Under the pieces are notes generated by a model, which worked only from the letters and a program-made list of their open reading frames with translations, searched no databases and had not been told where the DNA came from. A stretch of DNA of 64,000 nucleotides, from NCBI RefSeq assembly GCF_003339585.1, contig NZ_QPKF01000001.1, forward strand, positions 1,736,001 to 1,800,000, read 5' to 3'. A program made the position numbers and the translations under genes. This DNA is from Exiguobacterium sp. RIT594 (GTDB lineage: Bacteria; Bacillota; Bacilli; Exiguobacteriales; Exiguobacteriaceae). Every line of letters begins with the position of its first letter. The stretch's first letter is position 1. Of the stretch, positions 36,142 to 45,573 are shown one piece after another.

Positions 36142-37290
36142 TTACCCTTCGATTTCCGCTTCTCCGATGAACTCGGCAAATACTTCGTTTGCGAGCGGTA
36201 CACCCGCGTCCGTTAAACGGAGATGGGTCGTCGTCCGCTCGACGAGTCCGCGCGGCAACAGTTTCCCGATCGTCTGTCCGAACACTTGATCAAGCGAATG
36301 CCCGTATTTTTCTTCAAAGTGTCGTTCCGACACCCCTTCTTTCATTCGTAACCCGAGAAACATCTCTTCTTCCATCCGTTCGACTTCCGTCAACGGCGTC
36401 TCATTGCGGACCGGTAAACCCTCCGCTTTGATATAGTGCGGAATCGGTGCGATGTTCGCCCGCCGTGTTTTGTTGATGTAACTGTGTGAGCCGGCACCAA
36501 ATCCGTAATATTCATCGTTTTCCCAGTAGACCCGGTTATGCCGGCTTTCCCGACCCGGTAAGGAAAAGTTTGAAATCTCATATTGATGCAAACCGCCGGC
36601 TTCAATCGTTTCAATCATTAAGCGGTACATATCCGCTTCTAAATCCTGTGTCGGTAACGGCAACTTCCCTTTTCGTTCCTGAATCGCAAAAACAGTATGC
36701 GGCTCAAGAATCAACGAATACGACGAGATATGGGTGATCGGTAAACGTAACGCCCGTTCGACATCGTATTTGACCTGGTCGAGCGTTTGATTCGGCAAAC
36801 CAAACATCAAGTCAACCGAAATGTTGTCAAACCGTTTTGCAGCATGATCGAGCGTCTCGGCGACTTTGGCTTCCCGGTGCGTCCGGCCGATCCGCTCGAG
36901 TAATCCGTCGTCAAACGACTGGACCCCAAAGCTGACTCGATTGACGCCGCCCGCTTTCATGATGTCGAGTTTTTCCGGTGAGACGCCGTCCGGATTCGAT
37001 TCGACCGTATATTCGAGTCCTGCGTCCGTCAGCGGGAGAAGATGCTTCGCGATGATATCCATCAGACGTTGCATCTGACCTTCGTTTAAAGCGGTCGGTG
37101 TGCCTCCACCGATAAAGATTGTTTCGAGCCGATCGGTCGGATACTGCTGTAACGTCAGTTCGATTTCCCGTTCTAACGCATCGAGATATTCAGCGACCGG
37201 CTGATTTTTTAAAAAGACTTTATTAAAGTCACAGTAATAACAAATATGCTCACAAAACGGAATGTGGACATATGCGGCGCGTGGAGTCAT
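36142..37290 (-). CDS. hemW: Radical SAM protein HemW (heme chaperone)
   Basis: A HemN-like protein that carries heme to target enzymes rather than acting as coproporphyrinogen oxidase. The 382-residue sequence has the cluster motif CEHICYYCDF (Cys-x3-Cys-x2-Cys) near residue 13, GGGTPTALNEGQ, the family stretch GVNRVSFGVQSFDD, and a C-terminal winged-helix part. As in other HemW proteins, the extra N-terminal cysteine-containing segment of true HemN is absent. GGATGAGG precedes the ATG. It lies between lepA and hrcA as in Bacillus. Confidence 0.95.
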   Translation of the reverse strand: MTPRAAYVHIPFCEHICYYCDFNKVFLKNQPVAEYLDALEREIELTLQQYPTDRLETIFIGGGTPTALNEGQMQRLMDIIAKHLLPLTDAGLEYTVESNPDGVSPEKLDIMKAGGVNRVSFGVQSFDDGLLERIGRTHREAKVAETLDHAAKRFDNISVDLMFGLPNQTLDQVKYDVERALRLPITHISSYSLILEPHTVFAIQERKGKLPLPTQDLEADMYRLMIETIEAGGLHQYEISNFSLPGRESRHNRVYWENDEYYGFGAGSHSYINKTRRANIAPIPHYIKAEGLPVRNETPLTEVERMEEEMFLGLRMKEGVSERHFEEKYGHSLDQVFGQTIGKLLPRGLVERTTTHLRLTDAGVPLANEVFAEFIGEAEIEG

Positions 37291-37320
37291 TTCGCCTCAT
37301 CCTTTCTTCACTTAAACAGA

Positions 37321-37348
37321 AAAAGGGTGCGCCAGAAACGCCCCCTTT
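37321..37348 (-). terminator. Terminator of lepA
   Basis: AAAAGGGTGCG (37321-37331) pairs imperfectly with CGCCCCCTTT (37339-37348); on the minus strand five T residues follow. It lies between lepA and hemW. Confidence 0.7.
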
Positions 37349-37357
37349 GTGTCTTCC

Positions 37358-39181
37358 TTAATCTTCATCCATCGACAGAACCGACATGAAGGCTTCTTGC
37401 GGTACCTCTACCGAGCCTACCATCTTCATGCGTTTCTTACCTTCTTTTTGCTTCTCGAGCAATTTACGTTTACGCGAGATGTCTCCTCCGTAACACTTGG
37501 CGAGAACGTTTTTCCGTAACGCTTTGATTGTCGAACGGGCGACAATCTTCGTTCCGACGGCCGCTTGAATCGGTACTTCGAACTGCATCCGCGGAATGAG
37601 TGCTTTTAATTTATCAACGATGACTTTCCCACGTTCGTACGCAAAATCACGGTGAACGATGAAACTCAAGGCATCGACGTTTTCATTGTTGAGTAAGATA
37701 TCCATCTTAACAAGACGCGATTGCTGATAGCCGATTAATTCATAATCCAGCGACGCATATCCTTTTGTGCTTGATTTCAACTGATCAAAGAAATCATAGA
37801 CGATTTCCGATAACGGGAGTTCATACGTGATTTTAACACGTGCCGTATCGATGTATTCCATATCGATGAACGTCCCGCGTTTCTTTTGACAGAGCTCCAT
37901 GATGGCACCGACATAGTCGTTTGGCGTCATAACGGCTGCTTTAACGTACGGCTCTTCGATGAACTCGACTTTTTGTTGTTCCGGCATCTTCGACGGGTTA
38001 TCGACATGAAGTACTTCTCCGGCCGTCGTCGTCACATGATAGATAACCGATGGGGCCGTCGTGATCATATCGATGTTGAATTCGCGTTCGATCCGTTCCT
38101 GAATGATTTCCATGTGAAGCATACCAAGGAATCCGCAACGGAAACCGAATCCGAGTGCCTGTGATGTTTCCGGCTCGAATTCAAGTGCGGCGTCACTCAA
38201 TTGAAGACGTTCGAGCGCTTCACGTAAATCATTATAGCGTGCTGCATCAATCGGATACAGACCGCAGTATACCATCGGGTTCATCTTCCGGTATCCTGGT
38301 AAAGCTTCTGTCGCCGGCTGTTTCGCCAAGGTAATCGTATCCCCAACGCGAACATCACCAACTGTTTTAATCGAAGCCGATAACGTACCGACATCTCCTA
38401 CCGTCAATTCTTTTTGGCGGAGCGGTTTCGGTGTCGAGACCGCGAGTTCCAAGACTTCAAAGTCTTTTCCGGTCGACATCATCCGAATCTTGTCACCGAC
38501 TTTAACCGTCCCGTTGACAACACGAATCGACGCAACGACACCACGGTAGGCATCATAATACGAATCGAAAATCAACGCTTCGAGCGGTGCTTCCGGATCA
38601 CCCGTCGGTGCCGGAACTTTCGCAACGATTTGCTCAAGGATTTCTTCAATCCCGATACCGGCTTTCGCGGATGTCGGAACCGCTTCAGAAGCATCCAGTC
38701 CAATTACGTCTTCAATCTCTTGACGAACACGTTCGACGTCTGCTGAAGGCAAATCAATCTTATTGATGATCGGCAAGATTTCCAAGTCGTTATCCAGTGC
38801 CAAATACACGTTAGCCAGTGTTTGTGCTTCGATGCCTTGCGCCGCATCAACGACGAGGACAGCTCCTTCACAAGCTGCGAGGGAACGGGAAACTTCGTAT
38901 GTGAAGTCGACGTGTCCCGGTGTATCAATCAGATGGAGGATATATTCCTCACCATCTTTTGCCGTATACTTCAATTGAACAGCATTCAACTTAATGGTAA
39001 TCCCACGTTCACGTTCCAAGTCCATCGCATCCAGTGTCTGATCTTTCATCTCACGTGATGTCAAAGCACCTGTTTTTTCTAAAATACGGTCAGCAAGTGT
39101 CGATTTCCCGTGGTCGATATGGGCGATGATAGAGAAATTACGAATACTTTTTTGCCGCTTTAAACGATCTGCATTATTCAT
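37358..39181 (-). CDS. lepA: Elongation factor 4 (back-translocase LepA)
   Basis: A ribosome-bound GTPase of 607 residues. GTPase motifs are G1 [10 protein letters not shown]2 in RERGITIK, G3 DTPGHVDF and G4 NKIDLP; the C-terminal LepA-specific domain is recognised by [20 protein letters not shown]. The ATG at 39181 ([10 protein letters not shown]) has AAGGTGA nine bases upstream and is preferred to a GTG at 39193. Confidence 0.97.
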   Translation of the reverse strand: MNNADRLKRQKSIRNFSIIAHIDHGKSTLADRILEKTGALTSREMKDQTLDAMDLERERGITIKLNAVQLKYTAKDGEEYILHLIDTPGHVDFTYEVSRSLAACEGAVLVVDAAQGIEAQTLANVYLALDNDLEILPIINKIDLPSADVERVRQEIEDVIGLDASEAVPTSAKAGIGIEEILEQIVAKVPAPTGDPEAPLEALIFDSYYDAYRGVVASIRVVNGTVKVGDKIRMMSTGKDFEVLELAVSTPKPLRQKELTVGDVGTLSASIKTVGDVRVGDTITLAKQPATEALPGYRKMNPMVYCGLYPIDAARYNDLREALERLQLSDAALEFEPETSQALGFGFRCGFLGMLHMEIIQERIEREFNIDMITTAPSVIYHVTTTAGEVLHVDNPSKMPEQQKVEFIEEPYVKAAVMTPNDYVGAIMELCQKKRGTFIDMEYIDTARVKITYELPLSEIVYDFFDQLKSSTKGYASLDYELIGYQQSRLVKMDILLNNENVDALSFIVHRDFAYERGKVIVDKLKALIPRMQFEVPIQAAVGTKIVARSTIKALRKNVLAKCYGGDISRKRKLLEKQKEGKKRMKMVGSVEVPQEAFMSVLSMDED

Positions 39182-39307
39182 GTTTATAGTCACCTTACCT
39201 TATAGTCAAACGTACATACGCTTCATTATACCAAAAATCACACGGGGTGCACCATCTCGTTTTGTTTTCCAAAAAAACAAAAATCGAAAGAAACCCTAGA
39301 GCTGTTA

Positions 39308-39336
39308 TTGCTTTTAAGAAAAACGTTTGCTACAAT
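39308..39336 (+). promoter_or_regulatory. Sigma-A type promoter of rpsT
   Basis: TTGCTT (39308-39313), 17 bases, TACAAT (39331-39336). Transcription would start near 39343, leaving a leader of about 70 bases before rpsT. Confidence 0.75.
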
Positions 39337-39414
39337 TGTGTTTGTTCTGTTGAACGATAAATGCAGATATGCGAATATAAATCTCGAATGAGTTTTCTTG
39401 GAGGTGAATCATCC

Positions 39415-39675
39415 ATGGCTAACATTAAATCAGCAATCAAGCGTGTTAAAACAGCTGAAAAACGCCGCGTCGCTAACGTACAACGTAAATCGTCTATGCG
39501 TTCAGCTATCAAAGCAGTCGAAACTTTCGCTACTGAAGGCAACAAAGAGCAAGCGCTCGTAGCTTTCAACACAGCATCTAAGAAAATCGACAAAGCTGCT
39601 GCTAAAGGTCTTATCCACAGCAACAAAGCTGGTCGTGACAAATCACGTCTCGCTCGTCTCGTAAACGCACTTTAA
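39415..39675 (+). CDS. rpsT: Small ribosomal subunit protein S20
   Basis: An 86-residue, lysine- and arginine-rich protein that binds 16S rRNA early in 30S assembly ([18 protein letters not shown] to the C-terminal [11 protein letters not shown]). The start at 39415 has GGAGGTGA upstream; a longer in-frame reading from 39361 is rejected because it covers that site. It is transcribed alone on the plus strand, between lepA and holA, as in Bacillus. Confidence 0.98.
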   Translation: MANIKSAIKRVKTAEKRRVANVQRKSSMRSAIKAVETFATEGNKEQALVAFNTASKKIDKAAAKGLIHSNKAGRDKSRLARLVNAL

Positions 39676-39701
39676 TTCTTCTTTGAAGGATACAGTGATC
39701 G

Positions 39702-39738
39702 ATCACCTCTCGGAGCCCGCTCCGGTGGTGATTTTTTT
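39702..39738 (+). terminator. Terminator of rpsT
   Basis: ATCACC pairs with GGTGAT and CGGAGC with GCTCCG inside, followed by eight T residues at 39731-39738. Confidence 0.88.
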
Positions 39739-39744
39739 GCATCT

Positions 39745-39778
39745 AAAAACCATCTGACTGTCTTGTCAGATGGTTTTT
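39745..39778 (-). terminator. Terminator of the GNAT gene
   Basis: A 14-base perfect stem (39745-39758 with 39765-39778) and a six-base loop, with T runs on both strands; it lies eight bases past the acetyltransferase stop. Confidence 0.92.
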
Positions 39779-39786
39779 CTTTTTTC

Positions 39787-40218
39787 TCAGAAACGATCTA
39801 CCATGACATGATGCGGACCGATTCCTTCAATTTCGAATGACTCGCTTGCAACCGTCAAACCTAATCGTTCGTAAAAAGGAACGGCATTGAGTCGGGCGTT
39901 ACACCACCAACCGTCTGCATCTTTTGCTTTCAGTCGGTTTCGTGCCTCTTCTAACAATGCTTTGCCATATCCTTCTCCACGGACAGCAGGACTCGATGCC
40001 ATTCCGCGTAATTGATAGGTCAATTCCGGATACACCTCATGAGGACGATTGGAGAAAGTACCGATAGCTACAATCCGCCCGTCTTTGACGGCTCCTAAAT
40101 GAAAAGTGGACTCGAGATCATCGTCCGGATAGACACACATTTCAATCGGCTGGTTGGGACGTAATACTTCTTTTCGAAGTGGAATGACCTCTGTTGCTGA
40201 AATGATTCGAATCTCCAT
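39787..40218 (-). CDS. GNAT family N-acetyltransferase
   Basis: A 143-residue acetyl-CoA dependent transferase. The acetyl-CoA loop is seen in LRGMASSPAVRGEGYGKALLEEA (RGEGYG at about 77-82), followed by WWCNARLNAVPFYERLGL, the usual strand-5/helix-4 signature. The substrate is not evident; small-molecule or amino acid acetylation is typical. GGAGGC precedes the ATG. It follows holA by 12 bases on the same strand. Confidence 0.88.
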   Translation of the reverse strand: MEIRIISATEVIPLRKEVLRPNQPIEMCVYPDDDLESTFHLGAVKDGRIVAIGTFSNRPHEVYPELTYQLRGMASSPAVRGEGYGKALLEEARNRLKAKDADGWWCNARLNAVPFYERLGLTVASESFEIEGIGPHHVMVDRF

Positions 40219-40230
40219 CTGCTCTGCCTC

Positions 40231-41232
40231 CTATAATGTAGCGAGCCGGACAATCAGGGCATCAAACAATATCCGCTTGTCCCCTCGGCCTGTCTTCATA
40301 CCCTCGTCTGTCGTCGTGATTGCGACCAATGCCTGTTCGAGCTGCGCGAACGTAAATCGTTTACCAGCCTGTAGGGCGAGTTTGATTGCATATGGATGTG
40401 CCCCGACTTTGGACGCGATTTGCCGTTCCCCGTACCCTTGTTCCGCCAGACGTTTGGACAGCAGCATCATCCGGTACTGTCGTGCCATCAATCCAAGTAA
40501 CGCCAACACTTCCTGTCCCTGCTTTTCGAGATCACGAATCAATCGAATCGCCGGTTCAAGTTGACGTTTCATCAGATAATCCGTCAGTTGGAACACATTA
40601 TCCTCTAACGTCCGCGGCACAAGTAAATTAACATCTTCCAGTTCAATCGTTGGATGATCTCCGGCATAGAGCATGAGTTTATCCAGTTCACGTGTCAGTG
40701 TCGCCCACATCTCACCCGTCAGGAAAATCAATCGTTCGATGGCAGGGCGTTCCATCCGGTATCCTTTGTCGTTGACAGCATCCATCACGAAACGAAACAG
40801 TTCTTCCGTCGTCGGTTTTTTTGCTTCGAGTATGACAGCCCGGTCTTTTAACCGTTTGACAATCGTTTTTCGCTCATCCAGTTTTTCCGCCTCGACAATC
40901 AAAACGACAACCGCGTAATCCGCAGGTTGGACGATGTATTCAGTCAACCGCTCTACGTTATGTGTTTTCTTGTCCTTTGCACCGGTCAAAAAAGTAGCCG
41001 GTTTAGCGATGACGACACGGTAATCACTTAAAAAAGGGACCGTTTCCGCTTCATCGAGTACCGCATCGAGCGGTTGATCGTTTAAATCAATCTTCATGTA
41101 ATCAAAGCGTTCGCCGTCCGGCAATGCGGCTTTAACGATTTCACGTTCCCATTCTTCCAAAAGATGTCGTTCCGTTCCATATAATAAATAAAGGTTCGCC
41201 AGTTTTCCGTTGACAAGCCAAGGTGTTTTCAT
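40231..41232 (-). CDS. holA: DNA polymerase III delta subunit
   Basis: The clamp-loader subunit that opens the beta sliding clamp (YqeN). About 333 residues with the family opening LYLLYGTERHLLEEWEREI, a degenerate AAA+ core without a Walker A motif, and the C-terminal collar domain (RQLEPAIRLIRDLEKQGQEV, LLGLMARQYRMMLL). The ATG at 41232 is chosen because GGTGG lies just ahead of it. Located between yqzM and rpsT, matching Bacillus order. Confidence 0.94.
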   Translation of the reverse strand: MKTPWLVNGKLANLYLLYGTERHLLEEWEREIVKAALPDGERFDYMKIDLNDQPLDAVLDEAETVPFLSDYRVVIAKPATFLTGAKDKKTHNVERLTEYIVQPADYAVVVLIVEAEKLDERKTIVKRLKDRAVILEAKKPTTEELFRFVMDAVNDKGYRMERPAIERLIFLTGEMWATLTRELDKLMLYAGDHPTIELEDVNLLVPRTLEDNVFQLTDYLMKRQLEPAIRLIRDLEKQGQEVLALLGLMARQYRMMLLSKRLAEQGYGERQIASKVGAHPYAIKLALQAGKRFTFAQLEQALVAITTTDEGMKTGRGDKRILFDALIVRLATL

Positions 41233-41334
41233 CTTCCCCACCACATTTCACAGTTTGTTCTTAACTTCATCATAGATAATCCTCTTTTATTCCGCTATAC
41301 TAGAAGCGGAATCTATTTTTAGGGGGAATGCAGC

Positions 41335-41496
41335 ATGGCACATTCAGTACGTCCACCAAGTGAGAATGCGTTTGAAAACGACATTCAGTCAAAACGTAAT
41401 GACGCGCTTGACTCAGCGGTCGGTTTTGGCGCATCGTTCGGTTTTTTCGCAGTCTTGTTCATCATTGGCGTCGTCATTAAATTCTTAAGCCTATAA
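41335..41496 (+). CDS. yqzM: YqzM family small membrane protein
   Basis: A 53-residue protein: a polar, charged N-terminal half (FENDIQSKRNDALDSAVGFG) and one C-terminal membrane span (about 31-52). It lies between comEC and holA on the opposite strand, exactly where yqzM lies in Bacillus, and the sequence agrees with that family. AGGGGGAATG is the ribosome binding region. Function unknown in all species. Confidence 0.88.
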   Translation: MAHSVRPPSENAFENDIQSKRNDALDSAVGFGASFGFFAVLFIIGVVIKFLSL

Positions 41497-41501
41497 TCAG
41501 T

Positions 41502-41534
41502 AAAACAGCAACCTTGGGGGGTTGCTGTTTTTTA
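41502..41534. terminator. Bidirectional terminator between yqzM and comEC
   Basis: AAAACAGCAACC (41502-41513) pairs perfectly with GGTTGCTGTTTT (41520-41531) around a six-base loop, with T runs on both strands. Confidence 0.93.
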
Positions 41535-43691
41535 TTTTAGCATAGGTTCACAGCCTGTTGCAGAACAAGTTATCATTCCCGATTGATCGGTCCGCATGAC
41601 ATCCCGATTCCTCGTCCGCTCCAATACTTCTGCATGAGGATGACCATACCGGTTATTTCGTCCTGCTGAAATGATGACCAGTTCCGGATCCGTTTTCTGC
41701 AAAAGCTGTTCTCCAGTTGACGTTTTTGAACCGTGATGCCCCGCTTTTAAAATGTCGACTTTGGGGACGGACCATGTTTCCTCTTGATCGATACTCGCAT
41801 CTCCCGTCAATAAGACACGTTTCCCGGCAACGTCAGCAAGTAAGACGACCGACCGGTCATTTTCTTCTTCCTCGTTCGCTGCAGGAGCCACTACCTTGAG
41901 CCAGGGACGAATCCGTTGTCCTGAGCGAATGTATTCAATGCGGGTTCCGGTCGCTTCAATCTGTTCGATCAACGCGTGCCGTTTCGGATCTTGATTGTCG
42001 AACTGTCCCATATAAATCGTATCAACTTGAATTTTTCGCAAGACCCCCGGCAACCCGCCGATATGATCATGGTCCGCATGCGTGACGACCAGCCCTTCAA
42101 TCCGCGTTTCTCCCCGCGTATGTAAAAACGGGGCTACGATTTGCCCTCCCGGATCAAACGGACGTAACGGAGGGCGAATTGATAAGGAAAATGCTCCCCC
42201 TGTATCAATGACAAACGTTTCTCCTGCTTTTTCGATGATGGTGCTGTCTCCCTGTCCGACGTCAAGAAAGGTGATTCGTTCCGGCGTTTGCTGATCCATA
42301 TAAAGACTCGCTACGAGCAGCCCGATCAGCGGGACCAGATGACCGAACCATTTGCGCTCAGCCAACCACCAGCCTGTGAGGACCACTCCTGTCACAATCA
42401 GAAACACAGGAAGCGAAAAAAGATGAACCGCAACGGTTGGGACGGGGAGTTTCTCCGCCCACGTCAATGCTTGATCCAAAAAAGAAGTAGCCTGACCATG
42501 CAGACCGATCAGATTATCAGACGACGGAATCAGCACAGTTGCACTGACCAGGAAAGACAGCGGGAGAATCACCCACTCAATCCATCCCCCGACAATCAAA
42601 TTCAACAGCGGGGACCAAAAGGAAACTTCTGTCTGTTGGGCCAATTGCAGGACTAGACTTGTCATGATTTGCGCCCAAAAGCTAATCAGCAACCAGTTCC
42701 AGGGACGTTTGATCGTTTCCCACATCCTGCGGGACAGTAATAAAAAGATCGTCAATCCGACGGTCAGTTGAAATCCAACATCGTACAGATACGTATACGA
42801 GACTGCCAATTGAAATGCCCCGATTGTACCGCTGACCACCAAGGGATCCGGTCGCCGGTTGATCCGGTGACAAAACAGTAGTACCATGGCAACACACACT
42901 GCACGTGTGACCGGAGCACTCCACTCCGTCAACCATCCATACAACGGCAGGGTCATTAATAGAAATTCAAATCTCCGTTCCCGTGTCAACCGCAGTTTTT
43001 TTAAAAGCCATAACATCGTCACAATTAAAAAGGCGATATGTGAACCGGAAATAACAATCGCATGAAGCAAACCGAACTTTTTGAAACGTTCCATCGTCGT
43101 CTGATCCATCAAACGATCTTCCCCTAATACTAAGGCTTCCACGTACAAGGCTTGTTTGAGCGGAAGTTGCTCAATCCGCGTCATCCACTGCTGACGAATA
43201 CGGCGTCCATTCGCCCCAAGTCCCGGTGTCTCAGTACATCCCCCCCACGTTACGACCTCATATTTCCCTCGTAACTGCTCGATTCGCATCCAACGGGCTT
43301 CATCAAAACCGCCCAGATTCACTCGAGGCAATACCGGCCGTTCCTCCAACTCGACTTCACACCGTTGTCCGATTCGCTCATAGTCGATGTCTGTTTTTTC
43401 ATCTAACGTGGCGGCGACAACGATTTGCTGATTTTTGGATTCGGCGAGATAACGGATTCTGTCGCCATTCTGCTTCGCGTCCAGAATATCGATGACCTGA
43501 ATCGGTTTAATCAGCTGTTCTGTCGTCATACTCATTAAAAATACAATCGTCAGTCCAACGAGGGAGAAAGCAGAGTACTTCGACATCGACCAGGATTTCA
43601 GTACAAGAATCATCGAACAAACCGCGACCAGCCACAGAGATTCTTTTAAAGCGATGAGTCCGATCATAAAAAACAAAGGCAACAGCGGCAT
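41532..43691 (-). CDS. comEC: Competence protein ComEC, DNA channel/nuclease
   Basis: The membrane channel through which single-stranded DNA enters during transformation. The 719-residue protein has an N-terminal DUF4131/OB part, the central polytopic competence domain (GLLHAIVISGSHIAFLI, TRAVCVAMVLLF), and a C-terminal metallo-beta-lactamase-like domain with THADHDHIGGLPG and LKAGHHGSKTST, thought to degrade the non-transforming strand. All domains are intact. It overlaps comEA by one base. Confidence 0.96.
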   Translation of the reverse strand: MPLLPLFFMIGLIALKESLWLVAVCSMILVLKSWSMSKYSAFSLVGLTIVFLMSMTTEQLIKPIQVIDILDAKQNGDRIRYLAESKNQQIVVAATLDEKTDIDYERIGQRCEVELEERPVLPRVNLGGFDEARWMRIEQLRGKYEVVTWGGCTETPGLGANGRRIRQQWMTRIEQLPLKQALYVEALVLGEDRLMDQTTMERFKKFGLLHAIVISGSHIAFLIVTMLWLLKKLRLTRERRFEFLLMTLPLYGWLTEWSAPVTRAVCVAMVLLFCHRINRRPDPLVVSGTIGAFQLAVSYTYLYDVGFQLTVGLTIFLLLSRRMWETIKRPWNWLLISFWAQIMTSLVLQLAQQTEVSFWSPLLNLIVGGWIEWVILPLSFLVSATVLIPSSDNLIGLHGQATSFLDQALTWAEKLPVPTVAVHLFSLPVFLIVTGVVLTGWWLAERKWFGHLVPLIGLLVASLYMDQQTPERITFLDVGQGDSTIIEKAGETFVIDTGGAFSLSIRPPLRPFDPGGQIVAPFLHTRGETRIEGLVVTHADHDHIGGLPGVLRKIQVDTIYMGQFDNQDPKRHALIEQIEATGTRIEYIRSGQRIRPWLKVVAPAANEEEENDRSVVLLADVAGKRVLLTGDASIDQEETWSVPKVDILKAGHHGSKTSTGEQLLQKTDPELVIISAGRNNRYGHPHAEVLERTRNRDVMRTDQSGMITCSATGCEPMLK

Positions 43692-44308
43692 CAGTAGACG
43701 ATGAGATAAGCTTTCAGATTTTCCAACGTCTTCGGTCCAAACCCTTTCACATCGCCAAGATTCTCATATGTTGCAAAGCCGCCCTTTTCTTCTCGGTATT
43801 GTAAAATCGCATCGGCCTTTGCAGGACCGATTCCCGGTACTTCCAACAGTTGTTCTTCCGTCGCTGCGTTTAAATCAACTAATCCTTTTGGCACTTTCGC
43901 TTGTTCAGACCTTTCGGGCACTGCCTTCTTTGATGACTTGGTCTTTTTCCTGGTCGGAACAATCACTTCCTGACCGTCAATTAAACGTGCTGCTAGATTA
44001 AGTTGTTTGATGTCCGCTTCCGCCGTCACTTCCGCTCGTTTAATGGCATCTTGAACGCGATCACCGAGTCGGAAACTGTATGGACCGGGCCGCTTGACCG
44101 CCCCTTTGATATCAACCATGATTTTTTTCCGGATCAGCGTCTGATCCGACGACTGCTCTTCTGCCCGTGCTTCCTGTTCCCGCTCGACGACGGCCGGTTT
44201 TTCAACCAATGCTTCGTTGGAACATGAAGGCAGCGGAACGAATAAGACAACAATCAGTAAGAGAACAACCGCCAGCGTCGCTACCTGTTGCAAGCGTGGA
44301 ATCGTCAT
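43691..44308 (-). CDS. comEA: Competence protein ComEA, DNA receptor
   Basis: A membrane-anchored protein that binds double-stranded DNA outside the cell for uptake. The 205 residues show one N-terminal span (about 10-28), an acidic linker, an SLBB-like domain (about 63-118, VDIKGAVKRPGPYSF) and C-terminal tandem helix-hairpin-helix motifs (DLNAATEEQLLEVPGIGPAK). GGAGGG precedes the ATG. The dCMP deaminase gene comEB, usual between comEA and comEC in Bacillus, is absent. Confidence 0.96.
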   Translation of the reverse strand: MTIPRLQQVATLAVVLLLIVVLFVPLPSCSNEALVEKPAVVEREQEARAEEQSSDQTLIRKKIMVDIKGAVKRPGPYSFRLGDRVQDAIKRAEVTAEADIKQLNLAARLIDGQEVIVPTRKKTKSSKKAVPERSEQAKVPKGLVDLNAATEEQLLEVPGIGPAKADAILQYREEKGGFATYENLGDVKGFGPKTLENLKAYLIVY

Positions 44309-44461
44309 CCATATCCCTCCTGTTTTCTCGACTGTATCAGTCTTCCCGCTGCTTATGAACAGGACTAATCTTCATTTTCCGGTGACGCGCCTCTCCTGAC
44401 CGCCTGTATTCTTCCCTTTGATTAAATCATCCATCGGTTCAACAGAAAACAACATCAAAAA

Positions 44462-44490
44462 AACCATCAACATGATTTCTGTTGATGGTT
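44462..44490 (-). terminator. Terminator of the yqeG-yqeM operon
   Basis: AACCATCAACA (44462-44472) pairs perfectly with TGTTGATGGTT (44480-44490) around seven bases; on the minus strand a run of seven T residues follows. Confidence 0.93.
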
Positions 44491-44497
44491 GGATACT

Positions 44498-45226
44498 TTA
44501 TATTTTTTCAGCAACGAAAAAAATACGTTCGGCTGTTTCAGTCGGTGCATCGGATGTAAAATCACCGGTTACGGCACATACACGAAAACCTGCTTCGCGC
44601 AACCAAGTGATATATTGTTCCGGCGGATACGTCCGTTGATGATGTGTCTCATCGACACGATCGTACCGGCCGTCCTCGCCTTCAATAAAGAAGGTCAGTT
44701 CATGGACAACCGATAACGGTTCTTCACCGGGATCCGCGAACCAGATATACGAACTTTGCTCGGCATGGGTGGCGTATGTTTTCCCGTTAAATAATGTCTC
44801 CATTTTATAAGGGGAATGAACATCAAACAACAACTTTCCACCGTCCGTCAACAAACGTGCTGCACTGTCGAACGTCTGTTTGACATCTGCTTCCGTCTGC
44901 AAGTAATTCAAGGAATCACATAAAATCGTTATCGCATCCACCGGTTCCGGCAATTCCAGTTCCCGCATGTCCTGTACCCAAAAATCAACGTGCCGATTGG
45001 TCTCCATTGCTTTTTCTTGGGCAATTTCAAGCATCTCTTCCGATAAGTCGACACCGGTGACTTCATAATGGTCAGCCAGTAACAAGGTTGCCGTTCCGGT
45101 TCCGCAACCGATATCCGCAATTCGCTTGCCGGGCTCGACCTGTTCAAGTACCCACGCGACCCATTCGGGATACGGGACGTCTTGCATCAGTTCGTCATAG
45201 ACATACGCAAACTGTTCGTACGCCAT
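44498..45226 (-). CDS. Class I SAM-dependent methyltransferase (YqeM-like)
   Basis: A 242-residue methyltransferase of the YqeM group: opening MAYEQFAYVYDELMQDVPY, motif I RIADIGCGTGTATLLLA (about 35-51), acidic VTGVDLSEEML and post-I DAITILCDSLNYL. Its substrate is unknown, although its place next to rsfS is conserved across Bacilli. It overlaps rsfS by one base and is the last gene of the operon before the terminator at 44462-44490. Confidence 0.9.
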   Translation of the reverse strand: MAYEQFAYVYDELMQDVPYPEWVAWVLEQVEPGKRIADIGCGTGTATLLLADHYEVTGVDLSEEMLEIAQEKAMETNRHVDFWVQDMRELELPEPVDAITILCDSLNYLQTEADVKQTFDSAARLLTDGGKLLFDVHSPYKMETLFNGKTYATHAEQSSYIWFADPGEEPLSVVHELTFFIEGEDGRYDRVDETHHQRTYPPEQYITWLREAGFRVCAVTGDFTSDAPTETAERIFFVAEKI

Positions 45227-45573
45227 TAGTCAATCTCGACTTCGACTTTAGGAGCATCTGCCCATAGCTTCTCAAGGTTGTAGTAATCACGGTCATCACG
45301 GTGGAAGACATGAACGACAACGTTCTCAAGATCTGCGAGGACCCAGCGTGCCGCGTCCATTCCTTCTAGTCGTTTGATCGGTAATTCATTTTTGTGCGCG
45401 ACTTCTTTCACTTCACGCGCGATGGCTTGCACTTGTTTTTCCGAGTTCCCTTCACAAATTACGAAGTAATCCGCGATCGGTGAAATGCTCGACATGTCGA
45501 GTACGACGATGTCCTCGGCACGCTTATCATCAATTGCATTTACGATTAATTTTAATTCTTGTTCGACTGTCAT
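45226..45573 (-). CDS. rsfS: Ribosomal silencing factor RsfS
   Basis: It binds L14 of the large subunit and blocks subunit joining when nutrients are short. The 115 residues carry the family segments DIVVLDMSSISPIADYFVIC, EGMDAARWVLADLENVVVHVF and RDYYNLEKLWADAP. Start ATG overlaps yqeK by four bases, with AAAGGGG upstream. Confidence 0.96.
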   Translation of the reverse strand: MTVEQELKLIVNAIDDKRAEDIVVLDMSSISPIADYFVICEGNSEKQVQAIAREVKEVAHKNELPIKRLEGMDAARWVLADLENVVVHVFHRDDRDYYNLEKLWADAPKVEVEID

